NCBI GenBank assembly: GCA_003599455.1
Contig: QZKF01000032.1
Coordinates: 1-58,560, forward strand
DNA: 58,560 nt
Origin: Comamonadaceae bacterium
Lineage (GTDB): Bacteria > Pseudomonadota > Gammaproteobacteria > Burkholderiales > Burkholderiaceae_C
Direction of reading: 5' to 3'
Part shown: piece after piece, positions 45,933 through 54,448 of the stretch
Layout of the letters: every line of letters begins with the position of its first letter
How positions within the stretch are numbered: position 1 is the stretch's first letter
Translations under genes and position numbers: made by a program
Notes under the pieces: model-generated
Databases searched by the model: none
What the model was told of the DNA's origin: nothing
The model's input: only the letters and a program-made list of their open reading frames with translations

Positions 45933-46421
45933 ATGAAACAACTGCTCATCTCCACCCTGCTGGCCCTCACCGCCAGCGCCTGGGCGCAAGCGCCCGCCAA
46001 TGTCGAAGTGAAAGACGCCTGGGTGCGCGCCACCGTGGCGCAACAAAAGTCCACCGGCGCCTTCATGCAACTCAGCGCCAGGGCCGACACGCGCCTGGTC
46101 GACGTCAGCTCGCCCATCGCGGGCGTGGTCGAACTCCACGAAATGGCGATGGAGCAGGACGTGATGCGGATGCGCGCCGTCAAGGCCGGCCTGGCCCTGC
46201 CGGCGGGCAAGCCGGTCGAGCTCAAGCCCGGTGGCTACCACGTGATGCTGATGGACCTCAAGGGCCCGGTGAAGGCCGGCGACGTGGTGCCGGTGACGCT
46301 GGTGTTCGAAGGCCAGGGCGGCCAGCGCGAGACGCTGGTGGTCAAGGCCACGGCGCGCCCGCTGGGCAACGCCGCCGCAGCAGCACCCGCTGCGGCCGAC
46401 CACAGCCAGCACAAGCACTGA
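45933..46421 (+). CDS. Periplasmic copper chaperone PCu(A)C
   Basis: The 162-aa protein has a signal peptide (MKQLLISTLLALTASAWAQA) and the PCu(A)C copper ligands: HEMAMEQDVMRMR provides His and Met residues and GGYHVMLM provides the H-x-M. An His-rich tail (DHSQHKH) may bind extra copper. The family delivers Cu(I) to cytochrome oxidase CuA sites. It lies 4 bp before the PepSY membrane protein gene, so they are probably one transcript. Confidence 0.93.
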   Translation: MKQLLISTLLALTASAWAQAPANVEVKDAWVRATVAQQKSTGAFMQLSARADTRLVDVSSPIAGVVELHEMAMEQDVMRMRAVKAGLALPAGKPVELKPGGYHVMLMDLKGPVKAGDVVPVTLVFEGQGGQRETLVVKATARPLGNAAAAAPAAADHSQHKH

Positions 46422-46425
46422 GGCC

Positions 46426-47835
46426 ATGGGGTCCGCAGAACGCGCGTCCGCCGCGGACGCGGGGACGAGGCCGTCCCGGTTTCACGCCGTCGCCTGGCGC
46501 TGGCATTTCTATGCCGGCCTTTATGTCGTGCCCTTCCTGCTCATGCTCGCGCTCACCGGCGCGGTCATGGTCTTCCACACCGGGTTCCAGACCCGGCTCG
46601 GCTTCACGGTGCATGTGACGCCGCAGGCCGCCACCCTTCCAGTCAGCGCGCAGGCGCAGGCCGTGCTGGAGCTGCGCTCAGGCGCCCAACTGGTCGAGTA
46701 CATCGCGCCGCGCGCGCCCGACCAGGCGAGCTGGTTCGTGGTGAAGCGCGACGGCCTCACCGAGGCGGTGGCGGTGGACCCGCACAGCGCGCAGGTGCTG
46801 CAGCTGGTGGACAAGGAAAACACCGTGTTCGCCTGGGCCGAGCGCATCCACGGCACGCTGCTCATCGGCGACGCGGGCGACCGGCTGATCGAGATCGCCG
46901 CCGGTTTCGGCATCGTGATGATCGTGACCGGCTTCTACCTGGGGTGGCCGCGTGGTGGCACGCGCTGGGCGCAGGTGCTGCTGCCCGACCTGCGCCTGAA
47001 GGGCCGCTTGTGGTGGCGCTCGCTGCACGCCAGCGTGGGCTTCTGGCTCGGCGCGCTGCTGTTCGTGTTCCTGCTCACCGGGCTGTCGTGGACGGGCGTG
47101 TGGGGCGCGCAGTTCGCACAGCCCTGGGGTACGTTTCCCGCCGCGAAGTGGGACGCGGTGCCGCAGTCCGACGCGAAGCACGCCTCGCTGAACACCGCCG
47201 GCCAGAAGGAGGTGCCATGGGGTCTGGAGCAGACGCCGCTGCCGGCCTCGGGCTCGGCCGCCGGCGTGCTGGGTGTGCCCGCCGGCCAGCCGGTGAACCT
47301 GGACACGGTGGCCGCGCTCGCGCGGCAACTTGGCTTCGCGGGTCAACACCACATCCAGCTGCCGCAGGACGCCCAGGGCGTGTTCACGATCTCGGCCGAC
47401 ACCATGAGCGGTGACCTGAAGAACCCCACGCAGGACCGCACGGTGCACGTGGACCGCTTCAGCGGCCGCGTGATCGCCGAAGCCGCGTTTGCCGACTACT
47501 CGCTGGTGGCGAAGGGCATGGCGGTGGGCATCGCACTGCACCAGGGCGACCTGGGCGGGTGGAACGCTGTGCTCAACCTGCTGTTCTGCGCGGCCACCGT
47601 GTTCCTGTGCGTGAGCGGCATCGTGATGTGGTGGAAGCGCCGGCCGGCGCGCAGCCCATGGCGCCTGGTAGCGCCACCGGCGCCGCGCGAGCTGCCGCTG
47701 TGGAAGGGCGGCGCGCTGGTGATGTGCGGAGTCGCGCTGGCGTTCCCGCTCAGCGGCGCGGTGCTGCTGGCGGTGCTGCTGCTGGACGGGCTGGTGGTCT
47801 CGCGTCTGCCGGCGCTCAAGGCCGCCCTCGGCTGA
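46426..47835 (+). CDS. PepSY-associated transmembrane protein (PiuB-like)
   Basis: The 469-aa inner-membrane protein has four hydrophobic segments typical of PepSY_TM proteins: AGLYVVPFLLMLALTGAVMVF (about 35-55), GFGIVMIVTGFYLGWPR (about 160-175), FWLGALLFVFLLTGLSW (about 205-225), and C-terminal segments ending in AVLLAVLLLDGLVV. PepSY regions lie between. Such proteins are thought to reduce ferric or cupric siderophore complexes at the inner membrane. Position after PCu(A)C suggests a metal-uptake function. It is convergent with fbpC, ending right at its stop. Confidence 0.88.
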   Translation: MGSAERASAADAGTRPSRFHAVAWRWHFYAGLYVVPFLLMLALTGAVMVFHTGFQTRLGFTVHVTPQAATLPVSAQAQAVLELRSGAQLVEYIAPRAPDQASWFVVKRDGLTEAVAVDPHSAQVLQLVDKENTVFAWAERIHGTLLIGDAGDRLIEIAAGFGIVMIVTGFYLGWPRGGTRWAQVLLPDLRLKGRLWWRSLHASVGFWLGALLFVFLLTGLSWTGVWGAQFAQPWGTFPAAKWDAVPQSDAKHASLNTAGQKEVPWGLEQTPLPASGSAAGVLGVPAGQPVNLDTVAALARQLGFAGQHHIQLPQDAQGVFTISADTMSGDLKNPTQDRTVHVDRFSGRVIAEAAFADYSLVAKGMAVGIALHQGDLGGWNAVLNLLFCAATVFLCVSGIVMWWKRRPARSPWRLVAPPAPRELPLWKGGALVMCGVALAFPLSGAVLLAVLLLDGLVVSRLPALKAALG

Positions 47836-48954
47836 TCAGGCCACGGGCGTGGTGCGCACCACGCCCGGCGCGGGCGGCGAGCTCGCACCCGATCCGCGCT
47901 CGAAGGTGACCACGTGGTCCACCTCGGCGCGGATGCCGATCCATTCGCCCACCGCGTGGTTGTGGTGCGAGGGCACGTGCGTCATCAGCACCTCGCCGCT
48001 GGCCAGGCGCAGCGTGTAGAGGAACTCCGAGCCGCGGAACGCCTTGCGCAGGATCTGCGCCTTCACCGGCGCGTCGTCGTCGTGCACGATGTCGTCGGCG
48101 CGCAGCAGCACGTCGCACAGGCCCGAGGCGTACGCCGTGGGCAGCGGGCATTCGTCCACGTCGTGCAGCGGGCCCAGCGGCGTCTGCACCGACACGTCGT
48201 TGCCCACCAGGCTGATCTGCGCCGGCGCGAACACGCCGTGACCGATGAACTCGGCCACGAAGCGCGTGGCCGGGCGGTGGTAGAGCGCGTATGCGTCGTC
48301 CCACTGGTGCAGGTGGCCCTCGTGCATCACGCCGATCACGTCGCCGATGGCGAAGGCCTCGAGCTGGTCGTGCGTGACGAACAGGGCGGTGGCCCCGGCG
48401 GCTTTGAGGATGCCGCGCACCTCGTGCGCCAGGCGCTCGCGCAGGTCCACGTCGAGGTTGGAAAAAGGTTCGTCCAGCAGCAGCAGGCGAGGGCGTGGCG
48501 CGAGCGCGCGGGCCAGCGCCACGCGCTGCTGCTGCCCGCCCGAGAGCTCGTGTGGAAAGCGTGCCTCCATGCCGGCCAGACCCACCAGCCGCAGCACCTC
48601 GGCCACGCGCGCCTCGCGCTCGGCGCGCGGCAGGCGGTGGATGCCGAAGGCAATGTTCCTGCCCACGTCAAGGTGGGGGAACAGCGCGTAGTCCTGGAAC
48701 ACCATGCCGATGCGGCGCTGCTCGGCCGGCATGTGGCTCTTGCCGTCGCTCACCGTCTCGCCTTCGAGCGTGATGCTGCCGCCGCTGGCGCGCTCCAGGC
48801 CGGCCACCGCGCGCAGCAGGGTGGTCTTGCCGCAGCCCGAGGGGCCGATCAGCACGCCAATGTCGCCCGCGCGCAGGCCGAGCGAGACACCGTCCACCGC
48901 GGCCTGGGTCAGGCCGGGGTAGCGCACGCTGAGCTGGGAGACGTTCAGGAACAT
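47836..48954 (-). CDS. fbpC: Ferric iron ABC transporter ATP-binding protein FbpC
   Basis: The 372-aa ATPase has Walker A GPSGCGKTT, the ABC signature LSGGQQQRVALARAL, Walker B RLLLLDEPFSNLD and the switch His in FVTHDQ. A C-terminal TOBE-like region of about 130 residues (DVLLRADDIVHDDDAPVKAQ) is typical of FbpC. The ATG at 48954 is chosen; a GTG at 48975 in frame is possible but sits 2 bp from a palindrome. It is divergent from the permease gene fbpB. No binding protein gene (fbpA) is in the window. Confidence 0.9.
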   Translation of the reverse strand: MFLNVSQLSVRYPGLTQAAVDGVSLGLRAGDIGVLIGPSGCGKTTLLRAVAGLERASGGSITLEGETVSDGKSHMPAEQRRIGMVFQDYALFPHLDVGRNIAFGIHRLPRAEREARVAEVLRLVGLAGMEARFPHELSGGQQQRVALARALAPRPRLLLLDEPFSNLDVDLRERLAHEVRGILKAAGATALFVTHDQLEAFAIGDVIGVMHEGHLHQWDDAYALYHRPATRFVAEFIGHGVFAPAQISLVGNDVSVQTPLGPLHDVDECPLPTAYASGLCDVLLRADDIVHDDDAPVKAQILRKAFRGSEFLYTLRLASGEVLMTHVPSHHNHAVGEWIGIRAEVDHVVTFERGSGASSPPAPGVVRTTPVA

Positions 48955-48976
48955 GGTCGGGCGTTGGTTTGCCACG

Positions 48977-48994
48977 ATTGTAGATAACTACAAT
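48977..48994. promoter_or_regulatory. AT-rich inverted repeat upstream of fbpC, candidate operator
   Basis: ATTGTAG and CTACAAT form a perfect 7-bp dyad around ATAA, in a locally AT-rich patch between fbpC and fbpB. It is 23 bp from the fbpC ATG. It does not match the Fur GATAAT repeats well. An iron-responsive operator is plausible from context; the protein that binds it is unknown. Confidence 0.5.
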
Positions 48995-49005
48995 TCGCAT
49001 TTGTG

Positions 49006-49019
49006 TTGACATGGGTCAA
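49006..49019. repeat. Short inverted repeat TTGAC/GTCAA in the fbpC-fbpB promoter region
   Basis: TTGAC and GTCAA flank ATGG. The first arm also contains TTGACA, a perfect -35 hexamer on the plus strand, but no good -10 follows at 17 bp. It is adjacent to the 7-4-7 repeat and may be part of the control region of the divergent pair. Confidence 0.35.
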
Positions 49020-49096
49020 TGGCCCCGCCACCGTGCGCGGCCGGTTGCCATGCCATCATCCAGCGCTCCTTCACCCTTCCCACACCCCCCGTTCCC

Positions 49097-50704
49097 ATGC
49101 TGCGTTGGTTGGCCCCGGCTTTGTTGATCCTGCTGGCCCTGTGGCTCACGCTGCCGGTGCTGGCGCTGGGCGCGTCGTGGTTCCAGTTCGATGCCGCGGC
49201 GCGCGACGTGCTGGGCCAGATGGCACAGACCGTGTTGCCGCAGTACGCGCTCACCACGCTGGCGCTCTGCGTGGCCGTGGCCCTGGGCGTGGCGGTGGTC
49301 GGCATGGCAACGGCCAGCGCGGTCACGCTGTTCGACTTCCCCGGCCGCCGCTTCTTCGAATGGGCGCTGCTGCTGCCGCTGGCCATGCCGGCCTATGTGG
49401 TGGCCTACGCCTACACCGACTTCCTGCAGTTCAGCGGCCCGCTGCAGGTGGGGCTGCGCGAGACCTTCGGGCTCTCCGGCCGCGTGTTCCCCGAGATCCG
49501 CAACACGCCCGGCGCGGTCTGGGTGTTCACGTTTTCGCTCTATCCCTATGTGTACCTGCTGGCGCGCAGCGCGCTGGCCGAGCGCGCCGCCCAGCTCATG
49601 GAAGCCGCGCGCCTGCTCGGCGCCCCGCTGGCGCGGCGCATCCGCGAGGTGGCGTTGCCGCTGGCGCGCCCGGCCGTGGCCGCGGGGGTGGCGCTGGCGC
49701 TCATGGAGGCCCTGGCCGATTTCGGCGTGGCCAGCTACTTCGGCATCCAGACCTTCACCGCCGGCATCTACAAGGCCTGGCTCGCCATGGACAACCGCAT
49801 GGCCGCCGCCCAGCTCTCCACCGTGCTGCTGGCCACGGTGGCGCTGCTCATGTGGCTGGAACACCGCGCGCAGCACCGCATGCGCTTTGCCACGCTGCGC
49901 GGCCAGCGCGCCGGCAGCGCCGAAGCCCAGCCCACGCGACTGCGCGGGGGCCGCGCGGCGCTCGCCATCGCGGCCTGCGCGTTGCCCATTGCCTTCGGCT
50001 TCGTGCTGCCCGTGCTCTTCATGCTGCGCCCGCTGATCGGCGGCTGGGACGAGCTGCCGTGGACGGCCTTCCTGCAGTGGTCGCGCAACAGCGTGTGGCT
50101 CGCCGGCCTGGCCGCCGCGCTCGCCACCGCGATCGCGCTGGCGCTGGCCTTTGCCGTGCGCGCCCGGCCTGGCCAGCTCACGCGCGGCGTGGCGCAGCTC
50201 GCCAGCCTGGGCTACGCCGTGCCCGGCGCGGTGATCGTGGTCGGCCTGCTGCTGCCGGTGGGCTGGCTGCAGTCGGTGCGGCCCGACACCAGCGTGGGCT
50301 ACTTCGTCACCGCCACGGCGTTCGGCATCGTGTGGGCCTACCTGGTGCGCTTCACCGCGGTCGCGCTGCAATCGGTGCAGAGCGGGTATGCGCGCATCCC
50401 CGGCAGCGTGGACGACTCGGCCCGCATGCTCGGTACCACCGGCCTGGGGCTGGCCGCGCGCGTGCACTGGCCGCTGCTCAAGCGCTCCACCGCCGCGGCC
50501 GCGCTGCTGGTGTTCGTGGACGTGATGAAGGAACTGCCCGCCACGCTGGTGCTGCGCCCCTTCAACAGCGACACCCTGGCGGTGGTGACCTACCAGTTCG
50601 CGCGCGACGAGCGCCTGGGCGAGGCCGCGCTGCCGGCGCTCACCCTGGTGCTGGTGGGGCTGGTGCCGGTGATCCTGCTGAGCCGGACCTTGCGACAGCG
50701 GTAA
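49097..50704 (+). CDS. fbpB: Ferric iron ABC transporter permease FbpB
   Basis: The 535-aa permease is a fused pair of BPD_transp_1 domains, as in FbpB, with about 12 membrane segments. Each half has an EAA-like loop: EAARLLGAPLARRIREVALP in the first, DDSARMLGTTGLGLAARVHW in the second. It moves iron delivered by a periplasmic binding protein, with FbpC as motor. Start 49097 (MLRWLAPAL) starts the first membrane segment; the frame is open to 49019. Divergent from fbpC. Confidence 0.92.
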   Translation: MLRWLAPALLILLALWLTLPVLALGASWFQFDAAARDVLGQMAQTVLPQYALTTLALCVAVALGVAVVGMATASAVTLFDFPGRRFFEWALLLPLAMPAYVVAYAYTDFLQFSGPLQVGLRETFGLSGRVFPEIRNTPGAVWVFTFSLYPYVYLLARSALAERAAQLMEAARLLGAPLARRIREVALPLARPAVAAGVALALMEALADFGVASYFGIQTFTAGIYKAWLAMDNRMAAAQLSTVLLATVALLMWLEHRAQHRMRFATLRGQRAGSAEAQPTRLRGGRAALAIAACALPIAFGFVLPVLFMLRPLIGGWDELPWTAFLQWSRNSVWLAGLAAALATAIALALAFAVRARPGQLTRGVAQLASLGYAVPGAVIVVGLLLPVGWLQSVRPDTSVGYFVTATAFGIVWAYLVRFTAVALQSVQSGYARIPGSVDDSARMLGTTGLGLAARVHWPLLKRSTAAAALLVFVDVMKELPATLVLRPFNSDTLAVVTYQFARDERLGEAALPALTLVLVGLVPVILLSRTLRQR

Positions 50705-50756
50705 GCGGGTGTTGCGGCGTCTTGTGCTGCGGCGCGCCTGCTGCTCCAATGCGCCG

Positions 50757-51185
50757 ATGTCATCGATCGAACAACGCCGCCAGTTCCTGGCGCTGGCCGC
50801 CACCACCGCCCTGGTCGCGGGTTGCTCCATCCGGGCGCCCCTGCCGGGGCAGGCGCCCGCGAGCGCGGCCTACCGCCGAGAAGCCGCCACCCATCTGTAC
50901 CGCAAGTACCCGGACCGCATCTACCGGGGCCGGCTGCCGCCCCTGCTGTATGCCGTCGGCGTGCTCGAGGTCGAGGTGAATCAAGGCGGGCGCGTGGGTT
51001 CCACGCGCTGGCTGCGGGGCCCCAGCCACGCGCCGGAGGTCATGGCCGAGATCGAGCGCCTCGTGCGCGCGGCCGCGCCGTTTCCCTCGCCACCCGGCTT
51101 CGGGCGGGTCCAGTATGTCGACACCTGGCTGTGGGACAGGAGCGGCCGTTTCCAGCTCGACACGCTGACCGAGGGACAGCTCTGA
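50757..51185 (+). CDS. Lipoprotein with TonB-C-like domain
   Basis: The 142-aa protein has a twin-Arg-free lipoprotein signal with lipobox LVAGC (Cys near residue 22). The mature part (LLYAVGVLEVEVNQGGRVGS, then FPSPPGFGRVQY) resembles a TonB C-terminal domain, a fold found in TonB-like energy transducers and some lipoproteins. A role with the neighbouring iron transporter is possible but unproven. Start 50757 gives the signal peptide; the frame is open to 50709. It begins 52 bp after fbpB and is convergent with the VOC protein gene. Confidence 0.7.
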   Translation: MSSIEQRRQFLALAATTALVAGCSIRAPLPGQAPASAAYRREAATHLYRKYPDRIYRGRLPPLLYAVGVLEVEVNQGGRVGSTRWLRGPSHAPEVMAEIERLVRAAAPFPSPPGFGRVQYVDTWLWDRSGRFQLDTLTEGQL

Positions 51186-51191
51186 CGGTGG

Positions 51192-51617
51192 TCAGGCCAT
51201 CTCCCTCGGCCCACCGTTGACGCCCCAGGGTGTGCCGTAGCGGTCGGTCACCATGCCGAAGGTGTCGGCCCAGAAGGTTTCGGCCAGCGGCATGCTCACC
51301 TTGCCGCCCTCGGACAGGGCCTTGAACACGCGCGTGGCTCCGGCGACCGTGGGGTAGGTGATGGCCAGCATGCAGCCCTGGATGCCGGTGAAGGGCACGC
51401 CGGGTGGCGCGTCGCCGGCCATGATGGCGAAGTCGGGGTGCACCAGGTAGGCGTGCATGATGCGGCCGGCGTGCTCGGGCGGCACCGGATCGCCGCCGGG
51501 CATCTCGCCATAGGTGATGAGGGCTTCCAGTTGGGCGTTGAGCACCTTGGCGTAGAACCTCATGGCCTCGGCGCAGTTGCCGTCATAGGACAGGTAGGCA
51601 CACAGTTGTGTCGACAT
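51192..51617 (-). CDS. VOC family protein (PhnB/glyoxalase-like)
   Basis: The 141-aa protein has the VOC (vicinal oxygen chelate) fold with PhnB-like sequence: AYLSYDGNCAEAMRFYAKVL and FWADTFGMVTDRYGTPWGVN. PhnB-type proteins are metal-free or metal-binding enzymes of unknown substrate. A good site, CAGGAGATT, precedes the ATG at 51617. Convergent with the TonB-C-like lipoprotein gene. Confidence 0.85.
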   Translation of the reverse strand: MSTQLCAYLSYDGNCAEAMRFYAKVLNAQLEALITYGEMPGGDPVPPEHAGRIMHAYLVHPDFAIMAGDAPPGVPFTGIQGCMLAITYPTVAGATRVFKALSEGGKVSMPLAETFWADTFGMVTDRYGTPWGVNGGPREMA

Positions 51618-51768
51618 GGGAATCTCCTGAAGAGGTGGGTGGACGAAACCCGGGTGGGGTCACCCGGTTGCAGGGCTTGCCATCCGACGACGAACGGGGC
51701 GCCGCCGTTTCGACAGGTCCCGAGGGTTGGCGACGAAAGGCGCTTCGTCGCGGCCCGCCGCAGGCGCC

Positions 51769-52329
51769 TCAGCGGATCTCTTCCACCGAGAGCTTCTTGT
51801 CCGTCACCACCGGCGTGACCAGCGCGTAGCCCTGGTTCTGCCAGTGCACCAGCTCCGTCATGGCCGAGGGCGTGACTTCCACGAAGGGCTGCATGTCGGC
51901 GATGGTGTAGCCGAAGTCCTGCAGCGCCAGGCCGCACACCTTGAACTTCACGCCCAGCCCGGCGTAGTAGCGCATGCGCTGCACCAGTTCCTCGTACTTC
52001 GGTTCGTTCTTCTTCGCCAGCGTCACCAGCTCGGTGCCGTGCAGCAGCACGATGACGCTCATGTCTTCGTTGAAGAAGCTGTAGGGCGCCTCGGTGAGCG
52101 GGTTCACGAAGGAGCGCAGCCAGTACAGCGCCGCGCCCAGCTTGGCCGGGTGGTCGAGGTAGATGTCGAACAGGGCCTTGGGGTTCTTGTAGGGCGTCTG
52201 CACGAAGCTCGCCTGGGCCGGCGCCTGGGCCTGTGCGGCCCGGGGGGAGGCGGCGAACGCAACGGCCAGCGCCGTGCACATGGCGAAAGCGGCGAGCGCG
52301 GAGCGCGGGGTGGGGGCAATCGGTTGCAT
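51769..52329 (-). CDS. Periplasmic DsrE-family protein
   Basis: The 186-aa protein has a signal peptide (residues about 12-35, ending AQAQA) and a DsrE/DsrF-like domain (MSVIVLLHGTELVTLAKKNE, then RMRYYAGLGVKFKVCGLALQ). One cysteine (KVCGLAL) matches the conserved sulfur-transfer position of DsrE proteins. A role in sulfur relay in the periplasm is inferred. Divergent from the SpmA-SpmB-like gene. Confidence 0.82.
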   Translation of the reverse strand: MQPIAPTPRSALAAFAMCTALAVAFAASPRAAQAQAPAQASFVQTPYKNPKALFDIYLDHPAKLGAALYWLRSFVNPLTEAPYSFFNEDMSVIVLLHGTELVTLAKKNEPKYEELVQRMRYYAGLGVKFKVCGLALQDFGYTIADMQPFVEVTPSAMTELVHWQNQGYALVTPVVTDKKLSVEEIR

Positions 52330-52362
52330 GCGGTGTCTCCGTGGGCGCTACCATCGCCTTCC

Positions 52363-53616
52363 ATGGCGCTCAACTGGGTCTGGATCGGTTTCTTCACCGT
52401 GGCATTCGCCACCGCCGTCGTGCGCTGGCTGCTGGGTGCCGATGGCATCTTACAAGCGCTGATGACCGCGATGTTCGACGGCGCGCGCACCGGCTTCGAA
52501 ATCTCCCTCGGGCTGGCCGGCGTGATGGCGCTGTGGCTGGGCCTGATGCGCGTGGGCGAACGCGCCGGCATGATCGAGCTGCTGGCGCGGCTGGCCGGGC
52601 CGCTGCTGCGGCGCCTGTTTCCCGAGGTGCCGCAGGGCCACCCGGCGCAGGGCGCGATGACCATGAACATTTCGGCCAACCTGCTGGGCCTGGACAACGC
52701 CGCCACGCCGCTGGGCCTGAAGGCCATGCGCGAGCTGCAGACGCTCAACACCGAGCCGGCCGGCACGGCGAGCCACGCGCAGATCATGTTCGTGGTGATG
52801 AACACCGCGGGCCTCACGCTGATCCCCACCTCGGTGATCGCCATCCGCCAGAGCATCGCGCTCAAGCAGGGCCTGGGCGCGGACTTCAACGCGGCCGACA
52901 TCTTCCTGCCCACGCTGCTGGTCACCTTCATCTCGCTGCTCGCCGGCGTGCTGGCCGTGGCCGTGTGCCAGCGCCTGCCGCTGTGGCGCGCGCGCTTCCT
53001 GTTGCCGGTGCTGGCGGTGGGCGGCCTGCTGGCCGTGGCCGTGACCGCCCTGGCCCGCCTGCCGGCCGAGCAGGCCACGCGCGTGGCCGGCACCACCGGC
53101 GCGGCCGTGATCCTGGGCGTGGTGATGCTGTTCGTGCTGGCCGGTGCCTGGAAGCGCATCAACGTGTACGACGCCTTCATCGAAGGGGCCAAGGAGGGCT
53201 TCGGCGTGGCGATCCAGATCGTGCCCTACCTCATCGCCATCCTGATCGCCATCGGCGTGTTCCGCGCGGCCGGCTGCATGGACTTCCTGCTGGCCGGCAT
53301 CGGCGCGGGCGTGGCGGCGATGGGCTGGAACACCGACTTCCTGCCGGCGCTGCCGGTGGGCCTGATGAAGGTGCTCTCCGGCGCGGGCGCGCGCGGCCTG
53401 ATGATCGACGTGATGCAGACGCACGGCGTGGACTCGTTCGCCGGGCGCCTGGCGGCCATCGTGCAGGGCTCCACCGAGACCACCTTCTACGTGCTCGCGG
53501 TGTACTTCGGCAGCGTGGGCGTGCAGCACGCGCGCTATGCGCTGGCCTGCGCGCTGTTTGCCGATGCGGTGGGGCTGGCGGCGGCGATCGGCGTGGGCTA
53601 CGCGATGCTGCGCTGA
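52363..53616 (+). CDS. SpmA-SpmB fusion (nucleoside-recognition domain) membrane protein
   Basis: The 417-aa integral membrane protein joins two nucleoside-recognition (Gate) domains, like fused Bacillus SpmA and SpmB. The first has GFEISLGLAGVMALWLGLMRV and MTMNISANLLGLDNAATPLGL; the second has GAKEGFGVAIQIVPYLIAIL and GSTETTFYVLAVYFG. About nine hydrophobic segments are seen. In non-sporulating bacteria the role is unknown; transport of a nucleoside-like molecule is a guess from the domain name. It is divergent from the DsrE gene by 33 bp and convergent with the aac(3)-like gene. Confidence 0.88.
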   Translation: MALNWVWIGFFTVAFATAVVRWLLGADGILQALMTAMFDGARTGFEISLGLAGVMALWLGLMRVGERAGMIELLARLAGPLLRRLFPEVPQGHPAQGAMTMNISANLLGLDNAATPLGLKAMRELQTLNTEPAGTASHAQIMFVVMNTAGLTLIPTSVIAIRQSIALKQGLGADFNAADIFLPTLLVTFISLLAGVLAVAVCQRLPLWRARFLLPVLAVGGLLAVAVTALARLPAEQATRVAGTTGAAVILGVVMLFVLAGAWKRINVYDAFIEGAKEGFGVAIQIVPYLIAILIAIGVFRAAGCMDFLLAGIGAGVAAMGWNTDFLPALPVGLMKVLSGAGARGLMIDVMQTHGVDSFAGRLAAIVQGSTETTFYVLAVYFGSVGVQHARYALACALFADAVGLAAAIGVGYAMLR

Positions 53617-53623
53617 CGGCCTG

Positions 53624-54436
53624 TCAGCCGAAGTTCCGTTCGAGCCAGGCCTTGCCGTAGCGCACGATGTCCCGCGCGTCGAACACATGGCAGGTGGCAT
53701 GGCCCACCATGCCGGTGACGTGCCGGCCCTCGGCGGCGTACAGCCGGGCGATGGTTTCCACCGCGTCCATGCCGCCTTCCTGCGCGAAGCGGTCGAGGAT
53801 GCCGTTGGTGTCGAACTCCTCGGCAACGCGCCACACCTTGCGGCCCTGCGCATCGAGCAGCGGTTGTTCGTAGCGCACGCGGCGCTTGTTCGGTATGTCG
53901 GCGATGGTCTCGGCGTGGTGCAGCACCGTCACCGAATCCAGTGGTGCTCCCAGCAGCAGCACCTTGCCGCCCAGCTGGACGAAGCGCTCCAGCGGCGAGC
54001 CCGGGCCATAACCTTCGCGCAGCGGGTGCTCGCCGATGAGTTCGCGCGCCTTCGCGCCGATGGCGGCGATATTGGCATCCGGGTGGGCGCTGCGCAGCAC
54101 GCCGGGCGCGCGGCAGATGAAGGCGTTGAGCAGCCCGAAGCTGGGTTCGGTGCCTGCGGTCGCGGGGTCGAACGCGGGCCAGGCGTCGCGTGCCGCCACA
54201 TCGAGCGTCGCGCCGTTCAAGGTTTCCTCGTACGGTGAGCGGTCCCAGGACACATAGGCCATGAGCGTGCCGTCGGGGTGGATGCTGTCCCGCAGCGCCT
54301 GGACGATGCCGGCGGCGCCGTCTTCGACCGGCCCCACGGCCTTGAGCGAGGCATGGACCATCACCAGGTCGCCGGCACCCAGGCCCAGGCGACGCAGTTG
54401 ATGGACGAGTTCGCTGCGGGGCAGCGGCGCGGACAT
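53624..54436 (-). CDS. Aminoglycoside 3-N-acetyltransferase-like protein, AAC(3) family
   Basis: The 270-aa protein has AAC(3) family motifs: LVMVHASLKAVGPV, GTLMAYVSWD, the conserved HPDANIAAIGAKA and VLLLGAPLDSVTVLHHAE. AAC(3) enzymes acetylate the 3-amino group of gentamicin-type aminoglycosides from acetyl-CoA, but many chromosomal members have unknown substrates. The start at 54436 is 12 bp after the CCA end of tRNA-Arg; the TTG at 54460 lies inside the tRNA gene and is rejected. No clear Shine-Dalgarno site is visible. Resistance cannot be inferred from sequence alone. Confidence 0.85.
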   Translation of the reverse strand: MSAPLPRSELVHQLRRLGLGAGDLVMVHASLKAVGPVEDGAAGIVQALRDSIHPDGTLMAYVSWDRSPYEETLNGATLDVAARDAWPAFDPATAGTEPSFGLLNAFICRAPGVLRSAHPDANIAAIGAKARELIGEHPLREGYGPGSPLERFVQLGGKVLLLGAPLDSVTVLHHAETIADIPNKRRVRYEQPLLDAQGRKVWRVAEEFDTNGILDRFAQEGGMDAVETIARLYAAEGRHVTGMVGHATCHVFDARDIVRYGKAWLERNFG

Positions 54437-54448
54437 GGTGGAGTTCGG

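Noticed and set aside
48955..48975. GTG start at 48975 for fbpC
   Set aside because: No ribosome binding site is visible and the codon abuts the 7-4-7 palindrome; the ATG at 48954 matches the usual FbpC start better. It cannot be excluded entirely.
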